From Phycicoccus sp. Root101 (lineage in GTDB: Bacteria > Actinomycetota > Actinomycetes > Actinomycetales > Dermatophilaceae): DNA of 64,000 bases. Shown here piece after piece: positions 16,705 to 24,763 of the stretch (position 1 is the stretch's first letter; each line of letters opens with the position of its first letter). Location: assembly GCF_001426245.1 (NCBI RefSeq), contig NZ_LMCM01000008.1, forward strand, positions 62,001 to 126,000, in the 5' to 3' direction. The notes beneath the pieces are model-generated. The model worked only from the letters and a program-made list of their open reading frames with translations, was not told the DNA's origin and did not search any database. Both the position numbers and the translations under genes were made by a program.

Positions 16705-16791
16705 TGTGCGCCGGGCCGCGGTAGCCCCGGGTCCCAAATTAAGCCGCTACGAGCGGCCTCGTGCCGTGAGGCGCTCCCGGCCCGGCGCACA
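16705..16791 (+). ncRNA. Candidate structured RNA (three-way-junction-like fold)
   Basis: TGTGCGCCGGGCCG (16705-16718) pairs perfectly over 14 bp with CGGCCCGGCGCACA (16778-16791). Inside, GCCGCT/AGCGGC (16743-16748 with 16752-16757) or alternatively GTAGC/GCTAC (16721-16725 with 16746-16750) form a hairpin, and CCTC/GAGG form another. A -10-like TTATGGT at 16694-16700 lies just upstream of the outer stem, so the plus strand could be transcribed starting at the stem. It could instead be an elaborate bidirectional terminator between convergent genes. I do not recognise a known RNA family. Confidence 0.45.
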
Positions 16792-16796
16792 TGACC

Positions 16797-17000
16797 TCAG
16801 CCCTGCGGCGAGGCTCCTGCGCAGTCGCCCACGTGCTGCTCCGCGTCGCGACGCGACACCTGGCGGGACCGCCGCCCGGGACCGCTCCACCCGCACACCC
16901 GGCACACGGCGTGGCTGAACGATCCCCGGTCCTCGACCTGTGGCGGCTCGCCCGTCCGGGCGCCGTCGACCTCGTGCGGCATGGGTCCATCATCCGACAT
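16797..17000 (-). CDS. Small C2HC zinc-finger-like protein
   Basis: A 67-residue protein starting MSDDGPMPHEVDG. The second half has CRVCGWSGPGRRSR (Cys33, Cys36) and AEQHVGDC (His56, Cys60), a CxxC...HxxxC zinc-binding pattern with a basic stretch between the halves. This arrangement and the conserved-looking core support a real gene despite its size. It is convergent with the gene ending at 16573. Function unknown; a nucleic-acid role is possible. Confidence 0.55.
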   Translation of the reverse strand: MSDDGPMPHEVDGARTGEPPQVEDRGSFSHAVCRVCGWSGPGRRSRQVSRRDAEQHVGDCAGASPQG

Positions 17001-17122
17001 AGAAGAAAGTGACTAGTCCGTATGGTCGGGACATGACCCAGATGGGTGGTTCGCGCCGTGCGCGGGTCAAGACATCGCAAACTAATGTCCGGGTCGTCTC
17101 CGGACTCCGTTAGCGTTTTGCC

Positions 17123-17341
17123 ATGACCACGGACCCGCACGCCGGTGCAGAGCTCACCGACGACGCGCTCCAGGACGAGATCGAGCTGGTCGGTGACCTG
17201 GTCGTGGCTGCGTCCGCGAGCGAGCGGCCCCTCACGGACGACGAGATCGACCGGGCGCTCGGGATCGAGCGAGGTCAGTGCGTCGACACCGACTCCGCCG
17301 CCGACCGGTCCCACCGCAGCTGGAAGCGGCAGAACGCCTGA
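17123..17341 (+). CDS. Small acidic conserved protein
   Basis: A 72-residue acidic protein with the central motif LQDEIELVGDLVVAASASER (about 17-36) and PLTDDEIDRALGIE (about 37-50), which looks like a short helical domain conserved in actinobacteria. It lies about 100 bases upstream of the DUF47-PiT operon, but a PhoP-box-like repeat and its own promoter region separate them. Function unknown. Confidence 0.6.
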   Translation: MTTDPHAGAELTDDALQDEIELVGDLVVAASASERPLTDDEIDRALGIERGQCVDTDSAADRSHRSWKRQNA

Positions 17342-17344
17342 GTC

Positions 17345-17366
17345 GCTGAACGCCCGGTGAACGCCA
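17345..17366. promoter_or_regulatory. PhoP-box-like direct repeat upstream of DUF47-PiT
   Basis: GCTGAACGCCC (17345-17355) and GGTGAACGCCA (17356-17366) are adjacent 11-base repeats matching the reverse complement of the actinobacterial PhoP-box unit with core GTTCACC. It lies about 80 bases before the DUF47 start. The orientation is opposite to that at pstS, relative to the gene. Confidence 0.6.
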
Positions 17367-17447
17367 GGTACCCGTCGGGTTGCACTTTGCAGGCGGGTAG
17401 CCCGTAGCATCGTCCCCGGCCATCCCCCCGCCTGACCGGAGAGAACC

Positions 17448-18074
17448 GTGGGCTTCCGCCTCACCCCGCAGGAGAACAGCTTCTACGACCTGTTCGCCAG
17501 GTCCGCCGCCTACCTGATCGACGGCTCCCGTGAGCTCACCACCATCCTCGGTGTGGCCCACGACGAGCGCGAGACCGTGGCCGCGCGGATGCGCGAGATC
17601 GAGCACGCCGCCGACGAGGCGACGCACGAGATCATCCGCAAGGTGAACAGCTCGTTCATCACGCCGTTCGACCGTGAGGACATCCACGGCCTGGCGTCCA
17701 CGCTGGACGACTGCATGGACCTCATGGACGCGGCGGTCGACCTGATCGTGCTGTACCGCATCGGTGACCTCCCCGCCGGCGTCTCCGACCAGGTCGAGGT
17801 CCTCTCGCGGATGTCCGAGCTGACCGCCGAGGCGATGCCGCGGCTGCGCTCGATGAAGGACCTCTCGGAGTACTGGATCGAGATCAACCGCCTCGAGAAC
17901 CAGGCCGACCAGATCTACCGCGGCCTGCTCGCGGCGCTGTTCAACGGCGAGTACGGCACCGACGCGATCACGATCATGAAGCTCAAGGAGGTCATCGAGG
18001 AGCTCGAGGCCGCCGCCGACGCCTTCGAGACCGTCGCGCACAAGGTCGAGAGCATCGCGGTCAAGGAGTCCTGA
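17448..18074 (+). CDS. DUF47 family PhoU-like protein
   Basis: A 208-residue all-helical protein of the DUF47/PhoU-like family, which regulates or couples to PiT phosphate transporters. Typical stretches are NSSFITPFDREDIHGLASTL (about 65-84) with acidic metal-binding positions, and EIEHAADEATHEII. It starts with GTG and lies 8 bases before the PiT gene, the canonical DUF47-PiT operon. A PhoP-box-like repeat sits upstream. Confidence 0.92.
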   Translation: MGFRLTPQENSFYDLFARSAAYLIDGSRELTTILGVAHDERETVAARMREIEHAADEATHEIIRKVNSSFITPFDREDIHGLASTLDDCMDLMDAAVDLIVLYRIGDLPAGVSDQVEVLSRMSELTAEAMPRLRSMKDLSEYWIEINRLENQADQIYRGLLAALFNGEYGTDAITIMKLKEVIEELEAAADAFETVAHKVESIAVKES

Positions 18075-18082
18075 GTCCTCCC

Positions 18083-19084
18083 ATGGATTGGCTTCCTGTA
18101 GGAATCGTCATCGTCCTGGCGATGGGGTTCAACTACACCAACGGTTTCCACGACGCGGCGAACGCGATCGCGACCTCGGTCTCGACGCGCGCCCTCACGC
18201 CGCGGGTGGCCCTGGCCATGGCCGCGGTCGCCAACATGGTCGGCGGAGTCACGGTCTACTTCTTCGGTGGTGTCGCCGCGACGATCGGCAAGGGCATCAT
18301 CGAGGCGCCCCAGGGCAACGAGGGCCTCGCGATCTGTGCCGCCGCGCTCATCGGCGCCATCGGCTGGAACCTGCTGACCTGGTGGTACGGCCTGCCGTCC
18401 TCCTCGTCGCACGCCCTCATCGGCGGCCTCGGTGGTGCGGCCCTCGCGGCAAGTGCCACGGTCAAGTGGACGGGCATCCTCGAGAAGGTCGTCGTCCCGA
18501 TGGTCCTGTCGCCGATCGTCGGCGTGATCGCCGGATACCTGGTGATGACCGCGATCCTCTGGCTCTTCCGTCGTGCCCAGCCCGGCAAGGTCTCGCGCGG
18601 CTTCCGCTACGCGCAGACCGCCTCGGCTGCGGCCATGGCCCTGGGCCACGGCTTCCAGGACGCGGCCAAGACCGCCGGTGTCGTCGTCCTCGCCCTCACG
18701 GTCGGTGGCCACTACGACGGCGAGAAGGTGCCGCTGTGGGTGCTCATCCTCAGCGCCCTCGTCATCAGTGCCGGCACGTATGCCGGTGGGTGGCGCATCA
18801 TGCGCACGCTCGGCCGCCGCATCATCCACCTCGACCCGCCGCAGGGTTTCGCCGCCGAGACCACGGCTGCCTCGATCCTCTACGTCGCCGGCATCACCTT
18901 CGGTGCCCCGATCTCCACGACCCACACGATCACCTCGGCGATCATGGGTGTGGGCGCGACGAAGCGCCTCTCCGCGGTGCGGTGGGGCGTCGCCGGCAAC
19001 ATCGTCGGTGCGTGGGTGCTGACCTTCCCCGGCGCCGGCATCGTGGCGGCCCTGAGCTTCTGGGCCATCAACCTGTTCATGTGA
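18083..19084 (+). CDS. Low-affinity inorganic phosphate transporter (PiT family)
   Basis: A 333-residue PiT permease, moving phosphate (often as metal-phosphate) with protons. Both signature repeats are present: GFNYTNGFHDAANAIATSVS near residue 13 and the C-terminal AAETTAASILYVAG with STTHTITSAIMGVG near 275. About ten hydrophobic helices span the protein. It is co-transcribed with the DUF47 regulator. It complements the high-affinity Pst system found at 26-30 kb. Confidence 0.94.
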   Translation: MDWLPVGIVIVLAMGFNYTNGFHDAANAIATSVSTRALTPRVALAMAAVANMVGGVTVYFFGGVAATIGKGIIEAPQGNEGLAICAAALIGAIGWNLLTWWYGLPSSSSHALIGGLGGAALAASATVKWTGILEKVVVPMVLSPIVGVIAGYLVMTAILWLFRRAQPGKVSRGFRYAQTASAAAMALGHGFQDAAKTAGVVVLALTVGGHYDGEKVPLWVLILSALVISAGTYAGGWRIMRTLGRRIIHLDPPQGFAAETTAASILYVAGITFGAPISTTHTITSAIMGVGATKRLSAVRWGVAGNIVGAWVLTFPGAGIVAALSFWAINLFM

Positions 19085-19154
19085 CCCGGGGTCGCCGGGT
19101 CTTTGCCGACCGGTCCTGACGGGCAGGCGCGTGGGCCCGTGGAGGGCTCGTGGG

Positions 19155-19379
19155 TCAGAGCGGCGGCTCGGGTACGGCCACCAGCCGCAGGGCGACGTGG
19201 GGGCACGAGAGGACCGCCTCCTGGGCGAGTGCCACCTGCTCCGGGGTGACGTCCGCCGTGATGACGGGGTAGCCCCACTCGTCCAGTGAGACGGCCTCGG
19301 GCAGCAGCTCGGCGCACAACCCCCTGGCGCGGCAGGCCGGCCAGTCCACCTTGAGGCGGCGCAGCCCCGAGCCGCTCAT
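19155..19379 (-). CDS. Single-cluster ferredoxin
   Basis: A 74-residue ferredoxin. The cluster Cys residues are in DWPACRARGLCAELLP (CxxxxxC) with a third Cys in LSCPHVALRL, the three-Cys pattern of [3Fe-4S] ferredoxins of actinobacteria. Its start overlaps the stop of the NuoF-like gene by ATGA. It is the last gene of an operon with a NuoF-like NADH module, a haem membrane protein and ApbE, so it likely carries electrons between them. Confidence 0.85.
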   Translation of the reverse strand: MSGSGLRRLKVDWPACRARGLCAELLPEAVSLDEWGYPVITADVTPEQVALAQEAVLSCPHVALRLVAVPEPPL

Positions 19380-20659
19380 CGGTCGTACCCGCAGCGGCCG
19401 TCGGCGTGGCGCGCGACCTCGTCCGGGCAGGCGGTGAGCAGCGACCGCACCAGTCGGGCGGTGCCGTCCGGGTGAGCGCACGCACCACGGCGCTCTACGG
19501 CCTCGGCCAGGTCGATGAGGCGACCGGTGTCGTGGACGTGGCCGGAGCGCGAGGCCAGGTGGCCCAGGGTCAGGCTCATGGCCGGCAGGCCGTTGAAGCA
19601 GGGACCGCACCGGCCTGCGGTCGACGCGGCGAGGTAGGTCGTGATCTCCGCGGTGGTCTGCACCGGGCACTCGCCGGGGTCCGGCACGATGACGACCCCG
19701 GCACCGAGCGCGAGTCCGGCGTCCTTCATGGCCGCCCTGCTGACCCGCTGGCCCTGCAGCTGTCCCGGCGCCGACCAGGTGCCGTGGTAGCCGCCGAGCA
19801 GCACGGGGCGGTCGAGCTGCTCGACGGAGAGCACGGCGTCCCACGGGGTGCCCGTGGCGACCTCGACCACCCTGGTGCCCACCCCGTCCGTGACGGTGAG
19901 CAGGACGGTGCCGGGCTCCTCGGGGAGGCCCAGCGCGGCATACCCGGTCGCGCCGAGGTGGACGAGGGAGGCGAGCTGCGCGTAGGTCTCGGCGTTGGAG
20001 AGCAGCGTCGGACGCCCGCGGTAGCCGCTCACCGCCTCCGGCTGCCAGGCGGTGACCGGCAGGCCGGGACGACCCGACAGGAGCTCGATGACCGCACGGG
20101 CCTGACCGCTGACGAATCCCGGTGCGGCGAGGTGGCTGCGCCACCGGAGGCGTTCGCCGTCGGCGACGCGCTCGGCGATCGCCGCGCCCAGGGCGTCGCC
20201 CGTGGTGGGGCGCTCGCGAGGGGTCACCACGTGGATCTCCTTGGTGCACAGCGCTCGCGCGGCGAGGACCGCACCGTCGAGCACGCGGTGGGGCGCGACC
20301 ACGGCGAGCGCCGAGTCCTTGGCGCTGCGCGGCTCACCCTCGGCCGCGTTGACCACGACCAGTGGGCGCCGACCACGGCCGGCGGCGGCGAGCTTCGTGG
20401 CGAGGGGGAAACCCGCTCCGCCACGGCCTCGCACGTCGACGTCGCGGGCGAGCTCGAGAACGGCCTGGAGGGTCAACGTGGGCAGGGGACCGAAGCGTTC
20501 ACGGTGCGTCGCCAGGGATGGGTCGTCGGCCACGGTGGCGAGCAGGCGCGGGCCCCGCAGGACCTTCACGTCGGTCACCGGGACGTCGCGGCCGGTCTCA
20601 CCCGGGAGCGGACCGACGGTGCCGGGGACGGCGCGGCGGGGCACGCCGACGGCGGTCAC
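19376..20659 (-). CDS. NuoF-like FMN/NADH-binding flavoprotein with SLBB domain
   Basis: A 427-residue relative of the 51-kDa NADH-binding subunit of complex I. The FMN/NADH site motifs are present: GRGGAGFP (about 78-85) and NAAEGEP (about 104-110) with KD after it. An SLBB-type domain follows (about 235-300). The C-terminal cluster region reads TAGRCGPC (about 347-353) and GACAHPDG (about 395): only three of the four usual Cys ligands remain. It starts with GTG overlapping the upstream gene by GTGA. In this operon it probably feeds NADH electrons to the ferredoxin rather than to complex I. Confidence 0.88.
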   Translation of the reverse strand: MTAVGVPRRAVPGTVGPLPGETGRDVPVTDVKVLRGPRLLATVADDPSLATHRERFGPLPTLTLQAVLELARDVDVRGRGGAGFPLATKLAAAGRGRRPLVVVNAAEGEPRSAKDSALAVVAPHRVLDGAVLAARALCTKEIHVVTPRERPTTGDALGAAIAERVADGERLRWRSHLAAPGFVSGQARAVIELLSGRPGLPVTAWQPEAVSGYRGRPTLLSNAETYAQLASLVHLGATGYAALGLPEEPGTVLLTVTDGVGTRVVEVATGTPWDAVLSVEQLDRPVLLGGYHGTWSAPGQLQGQRVSRAAMKDAGLALGAGVVIVPDPGECPVQTTAEITTYLAASTAGRCGPCFNGLPAMSLTLGHLASRSGHVHDTGRLIDLAEAVERRGACAHPDGTARLVRSLLTACPDEVARHADGRCGYDR

Positions 20660-21195
20660 GTCGTCCTCGCCGCGCGCTGGAGGATCGCGAGCCGCAGCAC
20701 GACGGCGGCGAGGAGGGCGCCGACGCACACGAGCACCACGGGTCGGCCGAGCGACGTCGAGGCGTCGGTGCCGATCCCGAGGGTGTGGACGACCGCCGCG
20801 GTCCAGGCGAGGTAGGACATCAGGTGGACCGCCCGCCAGGCGCGTTCACCGAGGCGCTGCTTCAGCAGGCTCGTGGCGCCGACGGCCAGGGTGAGGTCGA
20901 GGGCGAGCGTGCCCAGGCCCAGGTAGAGCGGGCGGTAGGTGCCCCCGAACGGCAGCAGGGCCTGCCACCAGCGGATGTCGACGAACTCGTCGACGACGGC
21001 GGTGACGGCGTGCGCGAGCAGCAGGAGGGTCGTCAGCAGGCTCAGCCCGCGGTGGGTGGACTGGGTGGCGAACCGCGGCCAGACCCTGCCGCCCTGCCCC
21101 GTGGACAACACGCCGAGGACGACCGTCAGGGTGAACACCGCCAGCAGGACCAGGCCCGTGCCGCGGTTGAGGTACCAGAGCAGCGGGCTCGTCAC
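20656..21195 (-). CDS. Ferric-reductase-like haem b membrane protein
   Basis: A 179-residue membrane protein with about five helices. Two His pairs lie on neighbouring helices: THRGLSLLTTLLLLAH (about 46 and 60) and VHLMSYLAWTAAVVH (about 123 and 136), the arrangement that binds two b haems in ferric-reductase-like transmembrane domains. There is no flavin or NAD domain, so the electron donor must be separate, presumably the NuoF-like protein and ferredoxin encoded next. It starts with GTG overlapping the apbE stop. Confidence 0.85.
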   Translation of the reverse strand: MTSPLLWYLNRGTGLVLLAVFTLTVVLGVLSTGQGGRVWPRFATQSTHRGLSLLTTLLLLAHAVTAVVDEFVDIRWWQALLPFGGTYRPLYLGLGTLALDLTLAVGATSLLKQRLGERAWRAVHLMSYLAWTAAVVHTLGIGTDASTSLGRPVVLVCVGALLAAVVLRLAILQRAARTT

Positions 21196-22199
21196 CGGCC
21201 ACCCCCTCGTCGGGGGGCAGCCAGGTCGGCCGAGTCGTCTTCCGCGCTGGCACGCCAGGCACTCGTGGGATGGCGTTCGCCCTGCTCGTCGACGAGCAGC
21301 GCGGCGACACCGCGCTGCTCGAGCCACGCGGGGGCCGCGTCGCCCAGCACGAGCGCCGCCGTCGTCGCGGTGTTGGCCGCGGTGCACGTGTGGCCCAGCG
21401 CGGTCACGGACCGCCAGGGACCGGCGACGGGGAGGCCGTTCGCCGGGTCGAGGACGTGGTGCCACTCGCGGCCACCGCGCATCCAGCGCCGCGCGCGGAC
21501 GGTGGACGTCGCGACGCCGCCGGACTCGAGGAGCAGGCTCACCGTGTCGTCGGGGTGGTCGGCGAGGTCGGTCCGGGTCTCCCCGACCACGACCGGCCAG
21601 CGGTACCGGCCGTGGAGCGAGGTGTGGTGCGGGGCGTCGGTCACCCTCACGTCACCGCCGACGCTGATGGCGGCCGGCGCACCCAGGGTGGTGGCGAGGT
21701 CCGCGGCCACGAGGTCCGCGGCATACGCCTTGCCCGTTGCGCCGAGGTCGAGCCGCGCGCCGTGCGGCACGAGGACGGCATCGGGACGAACCCCGATCTC
21801 CCGCCACGCACCGGGGCGCACGACTCCGGGAAGGGCGGTCGGGAGGTCGGTGGCACGGGACAGCAGGTCGAAGGTGCGGTCGTAGCCGGCGGCCTCCATG
21901 GCCTCGCCCAGGGAGGGGTCCACCCGGCCCGCCGTCTCGTGCGCGGCCTCGAGGGCGATGCGCACCGCCCCCACGAGCACCGGGGACACGGGCGTCCACC
22001 GCCCCGGTCGCCGGTTGGCGCGGACCAGGTCGGAGTCGGCCCGGAAACGGCTGCACGACGCGTCCACCTCGTCGAGGACGTCCCGGGCGCGCGTGGTGGC
22101 GCGGGCCAGCTCGGCGGGGTCCGCCACGTGGAGCTCGACGGTGGTGCCCAGGGCTGACCACGTGCTCACGCCGACGTCGGGAGCGGTCACCGGCGGCAC
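21192..22199 (-). CDS. apbE: FAD:protein FMN transferase
   Basis: A 335-residue ApbE family enzyme that attaches FMN covalently to Ser/Thr of partner proteins using FAD. Family motifs are visible: DLGATGKAYAADLVA (about 171-185), ISVGGDVRV (about 196) and TCTAANTATTAALVLG (about 268), where Asn occupies the position that is often the metal-binding Asp. There is no lipobox, so it may act in the cytoplasm. It is linked to the haem protein by a 4-base overlap and lies one base from the upstream gene. No protein with a clear flavinylation motif is encoded in the operon. Confidence 0.88.
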   Translation of the reverse strand: MPPVTAPDVGVSTWSALGTTVELHVADPAELARATTRARDVLDEVDASCSRFRADSDLVRANRRPGRWTPVSPVLVGAVRIALEAAHETAGRVDPSLGEAMEAAGYDRTFDLLSRATDLPTALPGVVRPGAWREIGVRPDAVLVPHGARLDLGATGKAYAADLVAADLATTLGAPAAISVGGDVRVTDAPHHTSLHGRYRWPVVVGETRTDLADHPDDTVSLLLESGGVATSTVRARRWMRGGREWHHVLDPANGLPVAGPWRSVTALGHTCTAANTATTAALVLGDAAPAWLEQRGVAALLVDEQGERHPTSAWRASAEDDSADLAAPRRGGGR

Positions 22200-22200
22200 C

Positions 22201-22704
22201 TCAGGACCCCGCGGTGACGACCGGCGGGGGCGGGGGCGGAGGTGCTGGTGCGGGAGCGGGAGCCGGGGTGGCGGCTCGGGGTGCAGCGGCTGCGCGGGGC
22301 GCGGCGGCCGCCTGCGGCGCCGACTGCACGGTGGTGCGCGTGCCGCGCTGCTGGACCACGGCGGTGCCTCCTCCCACGCGGGCGGTGCCGGGCGCGGCCG
22401 CCACGTGGACGACCTTCGTGGTCACGACGGTCCGGGCGGGGCGCTGCTTGACGATGACCCGGGGGGTCAGGGCGGCCTGGGCCTGCGCGGCGAGCTGCTG
22501 GGCCCGGACGGCGCGGTCGTATGCCGCGCGGGCGGCGGCGGCCCTGGCCTCCTTGGCTGCCTGCTTCTGCTCGCTGGCGTGCGCGGCGGCGCCCGAGGCG
22601 GCGCCGACGGCGGCGACGGAGCAGGCCGCGGCCGCGCCGGTGATGAGCACGACGAGCGCGCGGTACCGGTCGCGGTGGCGGGTGGTCAGGGGCGGACGGG
22701 GCAT
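22201..22704 (-). CDS. Exported or membrane-anchored Ala/Pro-rich protein, unknown function
   Basis: A 167-residue protein. A single hydrophobic segment at about 15-42 is followed by an Ala/Gln/Arg-rich helical region (about 45-80), a Val/Thr-rich stretch (TVVTTKVVHVAAAPG) and a C-terminal Ala/Pro tail ending PAPPPPPPPVV. It is the first gene of the ApbE operon, one base before apbE. It shares the VVTxKV stretch with the divergent exported protein at 22942. It has no FMN-binding domain. I do not recognise the family. Confidence 0.6.
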   Translation of the reverse strand: MPRPPLTTRHRDRYRALVVLITGAAAACSVAAVGAASGAAAHASEQKQAAKEARAAAARAAYDRAVRAQQLAAQAQAALTPRVIVKQRPARTVVTTKVVHVAAAPGTARVGGGTAVVQQRGTRTTVQSAPQAAAAPRAAAAPRAATPAPAPAPAPPPPPPPVVTAGS

Positions 22705-22941
22705 GGGGAGTTCTCCGGCAGGGGGTGGGAGGACGGTCGGGCGTCGACCCAGCCTGACCGCACGTGCCCCAAGTCGTCCTCAGGAGTGCCCTAAGAGAAC
22801 CTCATGGCTTAGGTCCCGCATTCGTCATCCTTGCCCGGACTTGAGGAGGTCTTAACCTCCAGACGAGTTGGTCTTGAGCCGGCGCCGGGCACTCTGCTCC
22901 CGTCAGCACCACCCGTTGCCTGCCCCCGGAGGACCTCCCCC

Positions 22942-23457
22942 ATGTCTGTCAGCCGCCCCCTCGCCGTGTCGGTCGGCCTCGCCGCCGGGCTCGTGGCCGC
23001 CGTCGGTTTCTACACCGCTGCCGCCGGGGTCGACGCCCCGAAGCAGGTCACGGCGAAGCCGCAGCCCGTCCCCGCCGTGGCGGTCGTGACGCCGGCCCCG
23101 GTGGTCAGCCTCGCCCCCTGCGCCAAGCCGGCGAAGCTCGAGCACGGTGCCTGCGTGACGCACAAGGTGGTCACCAAGGTCCTGGTGGCCAAGGCCCCCG
23201 CCCCGGCCGCGGTGCGGCAGGCGGTCCGAGCCGCCGCTCCGGCCCCGGCCGCCGCGCACGCCGCTTCCGGCGCCAGCCACCACTCCACGGTGGCGGCGAC
23301 GCCGCGCCCTGCCGCGACGGCCGCGCACCACGAGGACGCCGAACCCGAGGACGCGGTGGAGGTCGAGCACGAGGACGCCGACCACGAGGACGACGGCGGC
23401 GCGAGCGAGCCCGGCGACGACCACGGCGACGACGCCGGCGAGCCCGGCGACGACTGA
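22942..23457 (+). CDS. Exported protein with His/Asp/Glu-rich tail, unknown function
   Basis: A 171-residue protein beginning MSVSRPLAVSVGLAAGLVAA, a clear signal or anchor segment. The middle has CAKPAKLEHGACVTHKVV, with two Cys 12 residues apart, then an Ala/Pro region and a strongly acidic tail rich in His, Asp and Glu (about 135-171), likely to bind cations. It is divergent from the ApbE operon and followed convergently by the two-component system. A SGAS tetrapeptide near residue 115 is reminiscent of flavinylation sites, but the usual Asp is missing. Function unknown. Confidence 0.6.
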   Translation: MSVSRPLAVSVGLAAGLVAAVGFYTAAAGVDAPKQVTAKPQPVPAVAVVTPAPVVSLAPCAKPAKLEHGACVTHKVVTKVLVAKAPAPAAVRQAVRAAAPAPAAAHAASGASHHSTVAATPRPAATAAHHEDAEPEDAVEVEHEDADHEDDGGASEPGDDHGDDAGEPGDD

Positions 23458-23459
23458 CC

Positions 23460-24761
23460 TCAGTGGGCCCGACCGAGGTCGACGGTGACCAGCGCGCCGC
23501 CGTCCTCGGTGCGTCCCAGCGTCGCGTTCCCACCCGACGTCCGCGCGATGCGTCGGACGATGTCCAGGCCCAGCCCCGTCGAACCGCTGCCGCTGTGACC
23601 CCGTCGGGTCGGGTCCTCCTGGTCGCCGAACCCGGGACCGGAGTCGGCGACGCTCACCTCGACCCGTCCGGTGCCACCGTCCGCCGGGACCGGGCGCACG
23701 GTCACGACGACGTCTGCGCCGTCCGGCGTGTGGGCGAAGACGTTGTCGAGGAGGTTGTCCAGCAGGTCGCGCAGGTCGACCGCGGCAAGGTCGACCTGCA
23801 GCGGCCCGGGGGGTGCCTCGAACCTGATGCTGCGTCCCTCGTCGCTCGCCAGCGGTTCCCAGAAGCGCACCCGGTCCGCGGCCACGGCCACCGCGTCACA
23901 CTCGCCACGCATCGCGGAGCGCACGGGTCTGCGGGCCTCGAGCACCACGGCGTCCACGGTGCGCTGGAGCTGGTCCACGTGGCCGCGGAGGCGTTCGGCC
24001 GTCTCCGGGTCCTGGACCGACTCGCTGTCCAGCCGCAGCGCGGTGACCGGCGTGCGCAGGCGGTGGGACAGGTCCGCCACGACCTCCCGCTCGGCGGCGA
24101 GCAGGTCGTCGATCCGCTCGGCGAGCTGGTTGAAGGCGGTGCCGACCTCCTGCACCTCCTGCGGCCCGGCCGGTTCGACGCGGGCGTCCATGTCGCCGGT
24201 CCGGAGCAGGTGCGCCACCCGCGCGAGGTCGGTGACGGGTGTCGCGATGCGTTCGGCAAGCCGTCGGGCGATGAGCAGGGCCAGGGCGAGCAGCACCAGC
24301 CCGAGCGTGCCGATGCTGAGCCAGGCCATCGTCACCCCGCGGTGCATCGCCTCGGCCGTCACCGTGGTGAGCACGACGGCGGTGCCCCGGTCCAGGGCGA
24401 TGGGGACCAGGACCGCTGCGCCGGTGGCGGAGCGGTCGGTGAACGCCGAACCCCCTTGCCGGGCCTTCTCGACCAGGGCCGACTGCGCCGGCGACGGGGT
24501 GGACCCGACGGTCTGGCCCGTCGGGAGGACCACGGTCGTGTGGTACCCGCGGCCTTGGGCGACCTGGCTGACGGCCACGCCGATGTCGCTGGTCGAGGCG
24601 ACGCTCGACACGATGACCGCCACGCCCTGGGCCTGCTGCTGGGCGGTCGCGGTCGCCCGGTCCTCGGCGAGCGTCCGGACGAGCAGGCACATGGGGATGA
24701 TGAAGGCCACGATGATGGCCGAGGACGTCGCGGCCACGAGGAGGCTGATCCGTCGACGCAC
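23460..24761 (-). CDS. Sensor histidine kinase (OmpR-partner type)
   Basis: A 433-residue membrane kinase: helix 1 (about 5-28), an extracellular sensor of about 125 residues, helix 2 (about 160-182), HAMP (about 183-235), HisKA with phospho-acceptor His in ADLSHRLRTPVTAL (about 257) and the ATPase domain with N box LLDNLLDNVFAH, G1 DSGPGFG and G2 GSTGLGLDIV. The GTG at 24761 lies just after the response-regulator stop. Position beside the ApbE operon suggests the pair controls it. The signal is unknown. Confidence 0.92.
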   Translation of the reverse strand: MRRRISLLVAATSSAIIVAFIIPMCLLVRTLAEDRATATAQQQAQGVAVIVSSVASTSDIGVAVSQVAQGRGYHTTVVLPTGQTVGSTPSPAQSALVEKARQGGSAFTDRSATGAAVLVPIALDRGTAVVLTTVTAEAMHRGVTMAWLSIGTLGLVLLALALLIARRLAERIATPVTDLARVAHLLRTGDMDARVEPAGPQEVQEVGTAFNQLAERIDDLLAAEREVVADLSHRLRTPVTALRLDSESVQDPETAERLRGHVDQLQRTVDAVVLEARRPVRSAMRGECDAVAVAADRVRFWEPLASDEGRSIRFEAPPGPLQVDLAAVDLRDLLDNLLDNVFAHTPDGADVVVTVRPVPADGGTGRVEVSVADSGPGFGDQEDPTRRGHSGSGSTGLGLDIVRRIARTSGGNATLGRTEDGGALVTVDLGRAH

Positions 24762-24763
24762 CG

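Noticed and set aside
22201-22704. FMN-binding domain protein as the ApbE substrate
   Set aside because: The protein is low-complexity with no FMN-binding fold and no clear DxxSGAT-type flavinylation site.
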